DNA of 32,809 nucleotides from Verrucomicrobiia bacterium (lineage in GTDB: Bacteria > Verrucomicrobiota > Verrucomicrobiia > Verrucomicrobiales > Akkermansiaceae), in NCBI GenBank assembly GCA_030430455.1, contig JAUIJB010000045.1, positions 1 through 32,809 of the forward strand. The letters are read 5' to 3'. The translations under genes were made by a program, and so were the position numbers. Below are positions 14,561 through 23,004 of this stretch, in pieces (the first letter of the stretch is position 1; the number at the start of each line of letters is the position of its first letter). A model generated the notes under the pieces. That model was given only the letters and a program-made list of their open reading frames with translations. It was not told the origin of the DNA and did not search any database.

Positions 14561-15979
14561 ATGTCCCTTTCCTCCTCCACCATCGCGAGCCTGCGGCGCC
14601 AGCTGTCTGCCGGCGACATCACCCCCGACGACATCCTCGACGACCTCGCCGCGCGCATCGCCTCGCACGACGGCGAGATCGGCGCCTACCTGTCGCACGA
14701 CCTCGAAGCGGCGCGCCGCGATGCCGCGGCCAGCGACCTTTCGAAGCCGCTCGGCGGCATCCCGATCGCCCTCAAGGACAACATCAACGCCCTCGGCAGC
14801 CCCTGCACCTGCGGCTCGCGCTTCCTCGAGAATGCCTACACCTCGCCCTACGACGCCAGCGTGACCGCGGCGCTGCGCCAGGCCGGGGCGATCCCGTTCG
14901 GGCGGCTGAACATGGACGAGTTCGCGATGGGCTCGTCGACCGAGAACTCCGCGCTCGGCCGCACGGTCAACCCGGCCGACCCGACCCGCATCCCGGGCGG
15001 CTCGTCGGGCGGATCCGCCGCCGCGGTCGCCGCCGACCTCGCCGTCGCCGCGCTGGGCTCCGACACCGGCGGCTCGATCCGCCAACCGGCGTCGCACTGC
15101 GGCGTGGTCGGGCTCAAGCCGTCCTACGGCCGGGTCTCGCGCTACGGCCTGGTCGCCTTCGCCTCGTCGCTCGACCAGATCGGCCCGCTGACCAAGTCGG
15201 TCGAGGACAGCGCCTTGCTGCTGCAGGCGATCGCCGGCGCCGACCCGCGCGACTCGACCTGCCTCGACGCCGCGGTCCCCGACTACCTCGCCGACCTCGA
15301 CAAGGGCGTCGCCGGGATGAGGCTCGGCCTGCCGAAGGAGTACTTCGGCGAGGGCATCGATCCCGCGGTGCGGGAAAAGGTCGAGGCCGCCGCGAGGAAG
15401 CTCGAGGCCGCCGGCGCCGAACTGGTCGAGATCTCGCTGCCCCACACCGAGCACGCCGTGGCGACCTATTACATCATCGCCCCGGCCGAGGCCTCGTCGA
15501 ACCTATCGCGCTTCGACGGGATCCGCTACGGCCGGCGCCACGGCGACGGTAGCGACCTGATCGAGACCTACCGCCGCTCGCGCGAGGAGGGCTTCGGCCC
15601 GGAGGTGAAGCGCCGCATCATCCTCGGCACCTGGGTGCTCTCGTCCGGCTACTACGATGCCTACTACAGCCGCGCCCAGAAGGTCCGCGCGCTGATCCGT
15701 CGCGACTTCGACGAGGCCTTCGGCAAGGTCGACGCGATCCTCTCGCCGGTGTCACCGGTGGCCGCCCGCAGGCTGGGGGAGAACGACGACGACCCGCTCA
15801 GCGAGTACCTCGCCGACATCTACACCATCGCCGCCAACCTCGCCGGCATCTGCGCGGTTTCGGTGCCCTGTGGCACGATCGACTCGGGCAGCGGCACGCA
15901 GCTCCCCGTCGGCCTCCAGGTCATCGGCCCGCACCTCGGCGAGGCGACCTTGCTGAGGGTCGCGAAGGCAGCCGAGTAG
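14561..15979 (+). CDS. gatA: Asp-tRNA(Asn)/Glu-tRNA(Gln) amidotransferase subunit A
   Basis: A 472-residue amidase-signature enzyme that releases ammonia from glutamine for tRNA-dependent amidation in GatCAB. The Ser-cisSer-Lys triad is visible: K72 in GIPIALKDNINALG, S148 in the GGSSGGSAAA glycine-serine loop and nucleophile S172 in GSDTGGSIRQPAS. PVGLQVIGPHLGE near the C-terminus is also typical of GatA. Length (usually ~480-490) is normal. It lies on the same strand 62 bases after gatC and is presumably cotranscribed. The gene converges with the cytochrome gene, with only 18 bases between the two stops and no clear terminator hairpin. Confidence 0.95.
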   Translation: MSLSSSTIASLRRQLSAGDITPDDILDDLAARIASHDGEIGAYLSHDLEAARRDAAASDLSKPLGGIPIALKDNINALGSPCTCGSRFLENAYTSPYDASVTAALRQAGAIPFGRLNMDEFAMGSSTENSALGRTVNPADPTRIPGGSSGGSAAAVAADLAVAALGSDTGGSIRQPASHCGVVGLKPSYGRVSRYGLVAFASSLDQIGPLTKSVEDSALLLQAIAGADPRDSTCLDAAVPDYLADLDKGVAGMRLGLPKEYFGEGIDPAVREKVEAAARKLEAAGAELVEISLPHTEHAVATYYIIAPAEASSNLSRFDGIRYGRRHGDGSDLIETYRRSREEGFGPEVKRRIILGTWVLSSGYYDAYYSRAQKVRALIRRDFDEAFGKVDAILSPVSPVAARRLGENDDDPLSEYLADIYTIAANLAGICAVSVPCGTIDSGSGTQLPVGLQVIGPHLGEATLLRVAKAAE

Positions 15980-15997
15980 TCACCCGGCCAGCGCGAT

Positions 15998-17071
15998 TCA
16001 AAGGTCGGGAAGCGGCGATGCCTCGTCCTCGTTCTCGTCCGAGGCTGGCGAATCGGGTGGACCGGTCGCCTCCCCGGCCGCTTCATCCAGCCGGGCGATC
16101 GCCGCGCCGACTTCCTCCGGAACCTCGGCCTCGGCAAGCCGCTGCTTTTCCGGCGCGCCGGAATCGAGCCACCACTTGATGACCCGCAGCTCGTCCTCGG
16201 TGATCGGCTTCTTGCCCTCCGGCGGCATGACCTCCTCGTCGTCCGGGGGCAGCTCGATGCGGAAGATGATGTTGCTGTCGAAGGCGCTGCCGGGCTCGAT
16301 CGACGCGCCTTCCTTGCCGCCGGCCAGCAGGGCCGCGTAGCTGTCCATCCGCAGCTTGCCCTTCTGCTTCTCCTCGCCGTGGCACGAGTTGCACTTGGCC
16401 TCGAAGATCGGCATGACGAGGTCGGCGAAGACGTCGCGCTCCGCCGGCGGAACGAGCTCCTCCGGCTCGCTCTCCTCCTCGTCGAGGCCCAGCCACTCGC
16501 GAACCTCGGGCGGTGCGGCCTCGGTGAGGAACTTCTTGCCGTGAGTCATCGACCCGCCGTCGTGGCTCGCCATCGTCATCGCCACGGCGCTGGCCAGCAG
16601 CACGAGGAGGTAGAGGAAGTTGCCCTCGCCGCCGGCCCAGTCGACCCAGACCTTGGTGACGAAGGCGGCGATCAACAGGCAGGTGAAGACCACGCCCCAC
16701 CACAGGTGCCGGTCCAGCAGGACCTCGTCGTATTCACCCGGTCGGCTGTGCTGGAGCAGGAGGCCGAAAACCAGCGCCACCACCGCCGAGCCGGCCGTCA
16801 GGAAGATCGGCCCCTGCGTCGACGAGCCCTTGTCGACCCGGAACATCTTGCCGAACTCCATCAGGATCACCAGCAGCAGCATGCCGATCGGCAGGTGCAG
16901 GGCGAGCGGGTGGAAGCGGCCGAGGAAGTTGCCCCAGGGGCTCGTCGCCAATTCGCCGAGGAAGCCCTCGAGGAAGGGCAGGACGATGACCAGCGCGGCG
17001 ACCAGCAGCCCCCCCAGGCTCAGGAAGACGGCCCAGGACCTGGATGGCGGATCGGGATCGGCGGCACTCAT
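15998..17071 (-). CDS. DUF2231-like membrane protein with C-terminal planctomycete-type cytochrome c domain
   Basis: A 357-residue inner-membrane protein. Five helices are visible at about 13-34, 53-73, 87-107, 123-143 and 151-168, the second containing the HPLALHLPIGM motif typical of DUF2231 domains. After a linker comes a class I cytochrome c-like domain: the heme site C227-N-S-C230-H231 in FEAKCNSCHGEEK, the text KQKGKLRMDSYAALLAGG and the probable axial Met282 in EEVMPPEGKKPIT. WWLDSGAP and an acidic tail follow. This arrangement occurs in planctomycetes and verrucomicrobia, where such proteins are thought to carry electrons in or near the periplasm. The small membrane-protein gene lies 53 bases upstream on the same strand. 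Confidence 0.85.
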   Translation of the reverse strand: MSAADPDPPSRSWAVFLSLGGLLVAALVIVLPFLEGFLGELATSPWGNFLGRFHPLALHLPIGMLLLVILMEFGKMFRVDKGSSTQGPIFLTAGSAVVALVFGLLLQHSRPGEYDEVLLDRHLWWGVVFTCLLIAAFVTKVWVDWAGGEGNFLYLLVLLASAVAMTMASHDGGSMTHGKKFLTEAAPPEVREWLGLDEEESEPEELVPPAERDVFADLVMPIFEAKCNSCHGEEKQKGKLRMDSYAALLAGGKEGASIEPGSAFDSNIIFRIELPPDDEEVMPPEGKKPITEDELRVIKWWLDSGAPEKQRLAEAEVPEEVGAAIARLDEAAGEATGPPDSPASDENEDEASPLPDL

Positions 17072-17124
17072 CCGGCGGCGGCGGCAGCTTCACCCGGGGG
17101 GCTCACCAAGCCAAGCGCCGAAGT

Positions 17125-17352
17125 TCATACGTCGACGACCGGGCTCTCCTTCTTCTTTTCCTCGCGACGGATCCGCTGGCTGAGGCCGGGAATCCAGCGC
17201 CGCAGGTCGATGCCCAGCGCCGCCATCGCGTTGGTGAAGATCAACAGCGCCACCGCCTCGTCGAGGAAGGGCAGCCCATCCGGGAAGATCCCCAGGGTCA
17301 ACAGGTAGATTCCCGAGAGCGCGGCGAAAAAAAACGCGAAGGCCTTCTTCAT
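17125..17352 (-). CDS. Small membrane protein, possibly YkvA/DUF1232-like
   Basis: A 75-residue protein with an N-terminal hydrophobic helix (MKKAFAFFFAALSGIYLLTLG) and a second hydrophobic stretch (LPFLDEAVALLIFTNAMAALG). It ends in a charged tail (RIRREEKKKESPVVDV). The pattern FPDGLPFLDEAVALL is reminiscent of DUF1232 (YkvA-like) proteins, but the match is weak. I use the ATG at 17352, since MKKAFAF is a normal membrane-protein start with a purine-rich stretch upstream; an ATG 36 bases further upstream is less likely. It lies between the YmdB gene and the cytochrome gene on the same strand. No function is proposed. Confidence 0.6.
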   Translation of the reverse strand: MKKAFAFFFAALSGIYLLTLGIFPDGLPFLDEAVALLIFTNAMAALGIDLRRWIPGLSQRIRREEKKKESPVVDV

Positions 17353-17409
17353 GACCGCCCACCCTACGCCACCCGCGGCGGAATTCAACGAGGATCCGGG
17401 CGACTGGAA

Positions 17410-18234
17410 TCAAGCGGATTCATTGGAATCCGCCGCCTCGAAACGCCGGTTGAAGCGCTCGATCGACCGGCAACGCCCGGTCTCGAGCCCGATCTCGGCG
17501 ACCAGCCCGCACAGCCGGACCGGCCCCTTGGCGATGGGAAACCGCGTCGGCATGCCGGTGCGGAAGCGCCACACCACCGACTCGTGGGCCCGGCCCAGCA
17601 CCGAGTCCTCCGGGCCGCACATGCCCGCATCCGTCAGGCAGGCGGTGCCGCCGGGAAGGATCCGCTCGTCGGCCGTCTGGACGTGGGTGTGGGTGCCGAC
17701 GACCACCGAGGCGAGCCCGTCGAGGGCCCAGCCCATGGCGATCTTCTCGCTGGTCGTCTCGGCGTGGAAGTCGATGAGGATCGCCTTCACCCCGTCCGCC
17801 CTCAGCCGGCGGCACTCCTCCTCGAGGAGCAGGAAGGGGTTTTCCAATGGTGGCTGGATGAAGGTCCGCCCCTGGCCCTGGATCACGCCGACCCGCCCCT
17901 TCGGCGTCTCGAGCACCACGCTGCCCTGGCCCGGGGTGTCGCGCGGGTAGTTGATCGGGCGCAGCAGGCGGGGCTCGGTCGGGAAGTAGTCGACGATGTC
18001 CTGCTGGTCCCAAACGTGGTCGCCGGTGGTCACCACGGCGGCGCCGGCACGGAGCAGGTCGATGGTGATTTTCGGAGTAATTCCGCGGCCGCCGGCGCTG
18101 TTCTCTCCGTTGACGACGATGAAATCCAGCTGGAGTTCCTTGCGCAGCTGCGACAGTTGCGCGATCACGGCCTTGCGCCCGGGTTCCCCAACGATGTCAC
18201 CGAGAAACATGAGCCGCAGCGTTTCCTCATTCAT
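17410..18234 (-). CDS. YmdB-family metallophosphoesterase
   Basis: A 274-residue member of the YmdB (TIGR00282) family, di-metal enzymes with 2',3'-cyclic nucleotide phosphodiesterase activity, studied in Bacillus as a regulator of biofilm and nanotube behaviour. Metal-site residues appear in order: D13 in FLGDIVGEPG, E44/N45 in VNGENSAGGRGIT, H73 in TTGDHVWDQ, then DFHAETTSEK and GTHTHVQTAD. Length is slightly above the usual ~265. I start at the ATG at 18234, with a GGGGG stretch upstream; an ATG at 18246 would add only four residues. It diverges from the amidase gene with a 79-base gap that must hold both promoters, though I see no convincing boxes. Confidence 0.9.
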   Translation of the reverse strand: MNEETLRLMFLGDIVGEPGRKAVIAQLSQLRKELQLDFIVVNGENSAGGRGITPKITIDLLRAGAAVVTTGDHVWDQQDIVDYFPTEPRLLRPINYPRDTPGQGSVVLETPKGRVGVIQGQGRTFIQPPLENPFLLLEEECRRLRADGVKAILIDFHAETTSEKIAMGWALDGLASVVVGTHTHVQTADERILPGGTACLTDAGMCGPEDSVLGRAHESVVWRFRTGMPTRFPIAKGPVRLCGLVAEIGLETGRCRSIERFNRRFEAADSNESA

Positions 18235-18313
18235 GCGTGCCCCCATGCCAGCCCTGCCCCGGATGGGCGCCAAGGAAAATCACCCGATGTCGCGACCTTA
18301 GCCCCGGAAAACC

Positions 18314-19675
18314 ATGCGCCCCGCCAGCTGGATTCCCCTCCTCGTCGTCGCCCTGCTCGGCATCGGCGCGTGGTGGTGGTCGGCCTCCAGCCCGCCCGCC
18401 GCAGCGGAGCCGGCGCCGAGGGTGGTCGAGGTGGCCCCGCGACCCGAGACGATCCGCCCGGCTGCCCGGCCGTCGATGGTTCCGCTCGGCCCGCTCTCGC
18501 CGCTCTCGCCGGCACCGGACTGGTCGATTTTCAGCCACCCGGCCAACCCGCCGGGCCCCGAGCAGGTCCTCGCCGAGATGGCCGAGGTCTACACCGGCTC
18601 GAACAGCTGGAAGCGCTGGTTCCAGGTCGGCGAAAGCGAGCTGGTCGTCGACACCGGCGACCCCACCCGGCGGGTGATCGTGCCGCTGGTTCCCGCCGGA
18701 GAAGGCGGCGAGTCGTCGCTGACGCGCTACTGGCGCCCGGCCTCCGAATTCCCCCCGGCCCAGCCGGACCGGCCGCTCCGCGGGGTGCGGATCGCCATCG
18801 ACCCCGGCCACATCGGCGGCGACTGGGCCGTCATGGAGGAGCGCTGGTTCCAGGTCGGCGGGGACCCGCCGGTCAAGGAGGGTGACCTCACCCTGCTGGT
18901 CGCCCAGCTGCTGGCGCCGCGGCTGGAGGAGCTCGGCGCCCGGGTCTCCTTCGTCCGCAGCGACAGCCAGCCGGTCACGGAGGAGCGACCGGACTCGGTC
19001 CCGCGGCCGGACGGGAGCGAACAGGATCCCGGCGATGCCGCCAGGCTGGCCGAGCGCCTGTTCTACCGCACCGCCGAGATCCACGCCCGGGCGCGACGCA
19101 TCAACGAGCAGCTGCAGCCCGACCTGGTCATCTGCCTCCACTTCAACGCCGACGGCTGGGGCAACCCGGCGAAGCCGACCCTCGTCGACCGCCACCACTT
19201 CCACCTTCTCCTCAATGGCGCCTACACCGACGACGAACTGCGCTACGCCGACCAGCGCCACCACCTCCTCAACCGCCTGCTCCAGCGCATCCACCCCGAG
19301 GAACGCGAACTCGCCACCGAGGTGGCCGCCGCCTTCGCCGAGCGCACCGCGCTGCCGCCGTACCTCTATGAGGCCAACTCGTCGCGCGCGGTGAACGTCG
19401 ACGGCAATGCCTACCTGTGGGCGCGCAACCTGCTGGCCAACCGGCTCTACCTCTGCCCGGTGCTTTTCCTGGAACCCTACGTGATGAACTCGACCCTCGA
19501 CTACCCCCGCATCCAGGCCGGCGACTACGAGGGCTTCCGCGAGGTCGACGGACGCATGCAGCCATCGATCTTCCGCGAGTATGCCGGCGCCGTGGCCGAG
19601 GGGGTGCGCCGCCATTTCAGCAACCACCGCCCGGTCCCGCTCAGCGAGGCCGAGGCCGAGACCGAGGAACCCTGA
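18314..19675 (+). CDS. N-acetylmuramoyl-L-alanine amidase (Amidase_3, AmiC-like)
   Basis: A 453-residue zinc amidase that cleaves the bond between N-acetylmuramic acid and L-alanine in peptidoglycan. An N-terminal signal/anchor (SWIPLLVVALLGIGAWWW) and a Pro/Ala-rich linker put it in the periplasm. The catalytic domain starts near residue 158. The expected zinc and catalytic residues are H166 in IAIDPGHIGG, E189 in PVKEGDLTL, H276 in ICLHFNADG and E353 in YLYEANSSRAV. The domain is longer than in typical AmiC proteins because of insertions between the first two histidines and after the second. Its TGA shares a base with the ATG of the epimerase-like gene (TGATG), so the two are translationally coupled. 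Confidence 0.85.
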   Translation: MRPASWIPLLVVALLGIGAWWWSASSPPAAAEPAPRVVEVAPRPETIRPAARPSMVPLGPLSPLSPAPDWSIFSHPANPPGPEQVLAEMAEVYTGSNSWKRWFQVGESELVVDTGDPTRRVIVPLVPAGEGGESSLTRYWRPASEFPPAQPDRPLRGVRIAIDPGHIGGDWAVMEERWFQVGGDPPVKEGDLTLLVAQLLAPRLEELGARVSFVRSDSQPVTEERPDSVPRPDGSEQDPGDAARLAERLFYRTAEIHARARRINEQLQPDLVICLHFNADGWGNPAKPTLVDRHHFHLLLNGAYTDDELRYADQRHHLLNRLLQRIHPEERELATEVAAAFAERTALPPYLYEANSSRAVNVDGNAYLWARNLLANRLYLCPVLFLEPYVMNSTLDYPRIQAGDYEGFREVDGRMQPSIFREYAGAVAEGVRRHFSNHRPVPLSEAEAETEEP

Positions 19676-20514
19676 TGCACCTCCTCCTTTGCGGCCACGG
19701 CTACCTCGGCCAGGCAGTCAGCCGGGACTTCCTCGCGGCCGGCTGGAAGGTCACCGCCGTGTCCCGCGGCGGCACCGACCCGGCCGCGGCCCCCTCCCCC
19801 GCGCTGCGGGAAGCCACCGCCGACCTCGCCGACGATGGCGACATCGCCGGCCTCGCCACCGCCATCCCGCGACCCGACTTCATCGTCCACTGCGCCTCGT
19901 CCGGCCGCGGCGGCCCCGATGCCTACCGCGCGGTCTACCGCGACGGCTGCCGGCACCTCGCCGCCCGCTTCCCCGGCATCCCGCTGCTGTTCACCTCGTC
20001 GACCTCGGTCTACGCGCAGACCGACGGGTCGACCGTCACCGAGGAGAGCCCGGCGGAGCCGGAGCGCGAGACCGGCCGGATCCTGCGCGAGGCCGAGCAA
20101 CTCGTGCTCGCCGCCGAGGGCTTCGTGTTCCGCCTGTCGGGCATCTACGGCCCTCATCGTAGCGTGATTCTGCGGAAGTTCCTCGCCGGCGAATCGCGGG
20201 TCGAGGAGGACGGCCGTCGCATCCTCAACCAGATCCACCGCGACGACGCTGCCAGCGCCATCCTCCATGCCGCCAGCGGCGGCTGCCCGCCCGGCATCTA
20301 CAACGTCTGCGACGACCACCCGACGAGCCAGTTCGAGTGCCTGCGCGAACTCAGCCGGCGCTTCGGCCGGCCGATGCCGCCGAGCGCCCCCCGCGACCCC
20401 GACCGCAAGCGCGGCTGGACCCACAAGCGGGTCTCGAACGCCAAGCTCCGCGCCACCGGCTGGGCGCCGGCTTTTCCCTCCTTCACCACGACCGCAGCCA
20501 CCCTGGAGCATTGA
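19675..20514 (+). CDS. NAD(P)-dependent epimerase/dehydratase family protein (YeeZ-like)
   Basis: A 279-residue extended-SDR-like Rossmann protein. The N-terminal nucleotide-binding motif is CGHGYLGQAVSRDF (GxxGxxG type). DFIVHCASSGRGGPDAYR and LLFTSSTSVYAQTDGS follow, then VFRLSGIYGPHRSV and YNVCDDHPTSQFECL, all standard for NAD-dependent epimerases. The classic YxxxK pair is not clear: where it is expected the sequence reads RILREAEQLVL, as in YeeZ-like members, so an unusual mechanism or an inactive site is possible. The ATG overlaps the amidase stop. Substrate is unknown; coupling to the amidase hints at cell-wall sugar metabolism. Confidence 0.8.
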   Translation: MHLLLCGHGYLGQAVSRDFLAAGWKVTAVSRGGTDPAAAPSPALREATADLADDGDIAGLATAIPRPDFIVHCASSGRGGPDAYRAVYRDGCRHLAARFPGIPLLFTSSTSVYAQTDGSTVTEESPAEPERETGRILREAEQLVLAAEGFVFRLSGIYGPHRSVILRKFLAGESRVEEDGRRILNQIHRDDAASAILHAASGGCPPGIYNVCDDHPTSQFECLRELSRRFGRPMPPSAPRDPDRKRGWTHKRVSNAKLRATGWAPAFPSFTTTAATLEH

Positions 20515-20706
20515 CCGACCTCTCCCCGGCCAGCCGGCAAAGCCGGAAAGAAGCCACGGTTTCCTTGCGTTTTCAAACCATCGGGCCAGGAACCGGCGGG
20601 CCGAAGCTCCTGATGAGACAAACCACCCGCCGGGAAATAGCTTTTGGCCATCCGCCTTCCACCTGCATCCTGCCCCGCTGATCCCGCCGCCCGAACCTCC
20701 GCAGAC

Positions 20707-21630
20707 ATGAAAACCAAAGCCCTCGCCATCGCCGCCATCATCCTGGTCATCGGGGCGGTCGCCATCGCCCTCCGCAAGCCCGACTCCACCCCTGGGGAAT
20801 CCGCCACCAGGCCCGAACGGACCGCGACTCCGGCCGCCGGGAGTCCGACCACCGGGCTGCAGCCGGTCGAGCCGACCAGCGACACCAAGCTGGCCCGGGA
20901 GAAGGAGGAACGCGCAGCACGCGAGGCCGAACTGGTGTCCGAGTACGGCGAGGCCCGCACCAACCTCTCCCGGCATGTCACGGGAAACGTCATCGAGATC
21001 TTCGACGACGTCCTTGAGATGGGCGAGATGATGATCGGCTTCACCGCCGACGAGGGCTCCCGCTTCGCCGCCGACGCCGCCCTCAACCGTCTCGACATCG
21101 AACTCACCGACGAGCAGGGCGACAAGGCGCTCGAGCTCTACGGTGAATTCCAGCGGCGCGAGCTGGAGAAGACCCGCGACGCGGTCGACAAGCTGCGCGA
21201 CGAGCCCACCCTGCTCATGAGCCTCATGCTGGCCAGCGATGCCCACTCCCGCGGCGAGTTGGGCGAGGACGAGTACCGCACCATCCAGGAGGCCAACGCC
21301 GCGGGGCTCGAGGGGGTGATCAACCCGCTCGACCGCCGGAACTTCCGCGGCAACCAGGACCCGCTCCGGGACGATGCCTTCGTCGCCGAGTTCTCCGCGC
21401 TGCTCGACGAGGATCAGGCCGCGACCTTCGAGTCGAAGCTGGAGGAGCGCGGGGATGATCCTCCCCGCGAACCCTCCTCCATCGCCGACATGCCGGTCAT
21501 GGACCTCGAGAACCTCGACAAGGCCGTCGGCTCCGCCAAGCAGATGACCTCCGGATTCAAGCAGATGATGGAGGGCATGGGCAACTTCCGCCAGCTCCAG
21601 CCGCTGATGAACCAGGGCCGCGGCGACTGA
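20707..21630 (+). CDS. Membrane-anchored protein of unknown function
   Basis: A 307-residue protein not recognised as a known family. It has an N-terminal signal anchor (ALAIAAIILVIGAVAIAL, residues 5-22), a Pro/Thr-rich linker (~25-60) and a highly charged helical region (~60-150). A domain with repeated acidic helices follows, and the Met/Gln-rich end contains MEGMGNFRQLQPLMNQG. It contains no Cys. The composition suggests a periplasmic, largely alpha-helical protein. A 192-base gap separates it from the epimerase-like gene; it holds a short CCGGC-AAA-GCCGG palindrome (20534-20546) but no convincing terminator. The start ATG at 20707 follows GCAGAC, so the ribosome-binding site is weak. Confidence 0.65.
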   Translation: MKTKALAIAAIILVIGAVAIALRKPDSTPGESATRPERTATPAAGSPTTGLQPVEPTSDTKLAREKEERAAREAELVSEYGEARTNLSRHVTGNVIEIFDDVLEMGEMMIGFTADEGSRFAADAALNRLDIELTDEQGDKALELYGEFQRRELEKTRDAVDKLRDEPTLLMSLMLASDAHSRGELGEDEYRTIQEANAAGLEGVINPLDRRNFRGNQDPLRDDAFVAEFSALLDEDQAATFESKLEERGDDPPREPSSIADMPVMDLENLDKAVGSAKQMTSGFKQMMEGMGNFRQLQPLMNQGRGD

Positions 21631-21666
21631 CCCCGCGCGCCGTCGTCCGGGGGGCCCGAGGGAACC

Positions 21667-22032
21667 CTAGAACTCCCCCCGGAACGAGCACCGCGCGGTC
21701 GGGGTCTCATAGATCACGATCTCGACCAGGCCGGGAAGCGAGGGCTCGAGCTTGCGCCAGAACCATCCCGCCATGCGCTCGATGGTCGGGCTCTCGAGCC
21801 CTTCGATGTCGTTCAGGTAGTTGTGGTCGAGCTCCTCGAGCAGCGGAGCCATCGCCTCGGAGATCCGCTTGTGGTCGTAGACCCAGCCGATCTCCTCGTC
21901 GACCTCACCCTCGATGTGCACCTCGACCTTGAAGCTGTGGCCGTGCATCTGCCGGCACTTGTGGCCGTCCGGCAGGCTCGGCAGGGTGTGGGCCGCCTCG
22001 AAGCGGAAGTCCTTGATCACTCGGGCACGCAT
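21667..22032 (-). CDS. queD: 6-carboxy-5,6,7,8-tetrahydropterin synthase (QueD/PTPS)
   Basis: A 121-residue T-fold enzyme that converts 7,8-dihydroneopterin triphosphate to 6-carboxytetrahydropterin in the preQ0/queuosine pathway. Zinc ligands H15 (FEAAHTL), H30 and H32 (QMHGHSF) are present, as is catalytic C26 in HKCRQMHGH. The LDHNYLND motif, IERMAGWFW and the terminal VIYETPTARCSF complete the family pattern. The C-x3-HGH form favours QueD over eukaryotic-type pyruvoyltetrahydropterin synthase. I start at the ATG at 22032 because MRARVIKDFRFEAAHTL is the canonical N-terminus; longer readings extend into the divergent promoter region. Other queuosine genes are not in the window. Confidence 0.92.
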   Translation of the reverse strand: MRARVIKDFRFEAAHTLPSLPDGHKCRQMHGHSFKVEVHIEGEVDEEIGWVYDHKRISEAMAPLLEELDHNYLNDIEGLESPTIERMAGWFWRKLEPSLPGLVEIVIYETPTARCSFRGEF

Positions 22033-22129
22033 CGCGGAGGAGCCTGACAGGAGCCGGGCGTCCGCGCAAGCCGCCCCGCGCATTCCCTGCGCGCTTGTCC
22101 CCCGCTCCCGAACCGACCACCATCCCGGC

Positions 22130-22903
22130 GTGCCGGAAACCCGCCCCTTCATCCTGATTCCCAGCTACAACACGGGCCCCATCCTCCCGAAGACCCTCCG
22201 CGGCGCGCTCGGTTCCGGCCTTCCCGTGCGGCTCGTCATCGACGGGTCCACCGATGATCCCGAGGACACCCTCGGCGGGCTCGCCGGCGACCCCCGGCTG
22301 ACCATCCACCGGCTGCCCTCCAACCAGGGCAAGGGCGCCGCCGTGCTCCACGGCCTGCGCCAGGCGGCGGCCGATGGCTTCACGCACGCCCTGTGCATGG
22401 ACGCCGACGGCCAGCACCCGGCCGAGCAGATCCCGGAGTTCATCGCCTGCTCGCGCCGGCATCCGGAGGCCGCCGTGTTCGGGTGCCCGGTCTTCGACGA
22501 ATCCGCCCCCGCCATCCGGGTCAACGGCCGGCGCATCTCGAACTTCTGGACCAACCTCGAAACCCTCGGCTGGGGCATCGATGACTCGCTGTTCGGCATG
22601 CGCCTCTACCCCGTCAAGCCGCTGATCGAGGTCTTCGGGGAGACCAGCTTCGCGCGGCGCTTCGACTTCGACCCGGAGGTCGCCATCCGCCTGGCGTGGC
22701 GCGGGGTGCCGGTGATCAACCTGCCCACCCCGGTTCGCTACATCGACGCCGCCGAGGGGGGGGTCTCGCAGTTCCGCTACCTGCGCGACAACATCCTGCT
22801 CACCTGGATGCACCTCCGCCTGCTCGGCGGCTTCTTCTTGCGCGCCCCCTGGCTGGCCCTGCGCGGCGGAAACCCGCTCCTCCACCTCAGCCCGCCCCGC
22901 TAG
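22130..22903 (+). CDS. GT2 glycosyltransferase of the aryl polyene/flexirubin-cluster type
   Basis: A 257-residue GT-A glycosyltransferase. The domain opens with RPFILIPSYNTGPILPKTL, followed by VIDGSTDD, NQGKGAAVLHGLRQA and the metal-binding DADGQHP (91-97). The later text FGCPVFDESAPAIRVNGRR and ETLGWGIDDSLFGMRLYP resembles the single-domain GT2 proteins found in aryl polyene and flexirubin gene clusters (P-x-Y/F-D-x-S-x-P and I-E-T-L-S...D-S-x-C-G-F-R-x-Y-P). That comparison is from memory. A GTG at 22130 is the only start giving the normal N-terminus. It diverges from queD and is followed 101 bases later by a methyltransferase. Activity and acceptor are unproven. Confidence 0.75.
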   Translation: MPETRPFILIPSYNTGPILPKTLRGALGSGLPVRLVIDGSTDDPEDTLGGLAGDPRLTIHRLPSNQGKGAAVLHGLRQAAADGFTHALCMDADGQHPAEQIPEFIACSRRHPEAAVFGCPVFDESAPAIRVNGRRISNFWTNLETLGWGIDDSLFGMRLYPVKPLIEVFGETSFARRFDFDPEVAIRLAWRGVPVINLPTPVRYIDAAEGGVSQFRYLRDNILLTWMHLRLLGGFFLRAPWLALRGGNPLLHLSPPR

Positions 22904-23004
22904 ACACCCCGCTGCCCCGCCCGTCCGGCCCAAGCGCCGCACGCCGTGCGGTTTGACGTCCTTCCTGCCCGCCGACCCTACCCGTCATCCCTGCCTGCCC
23001 TCCC

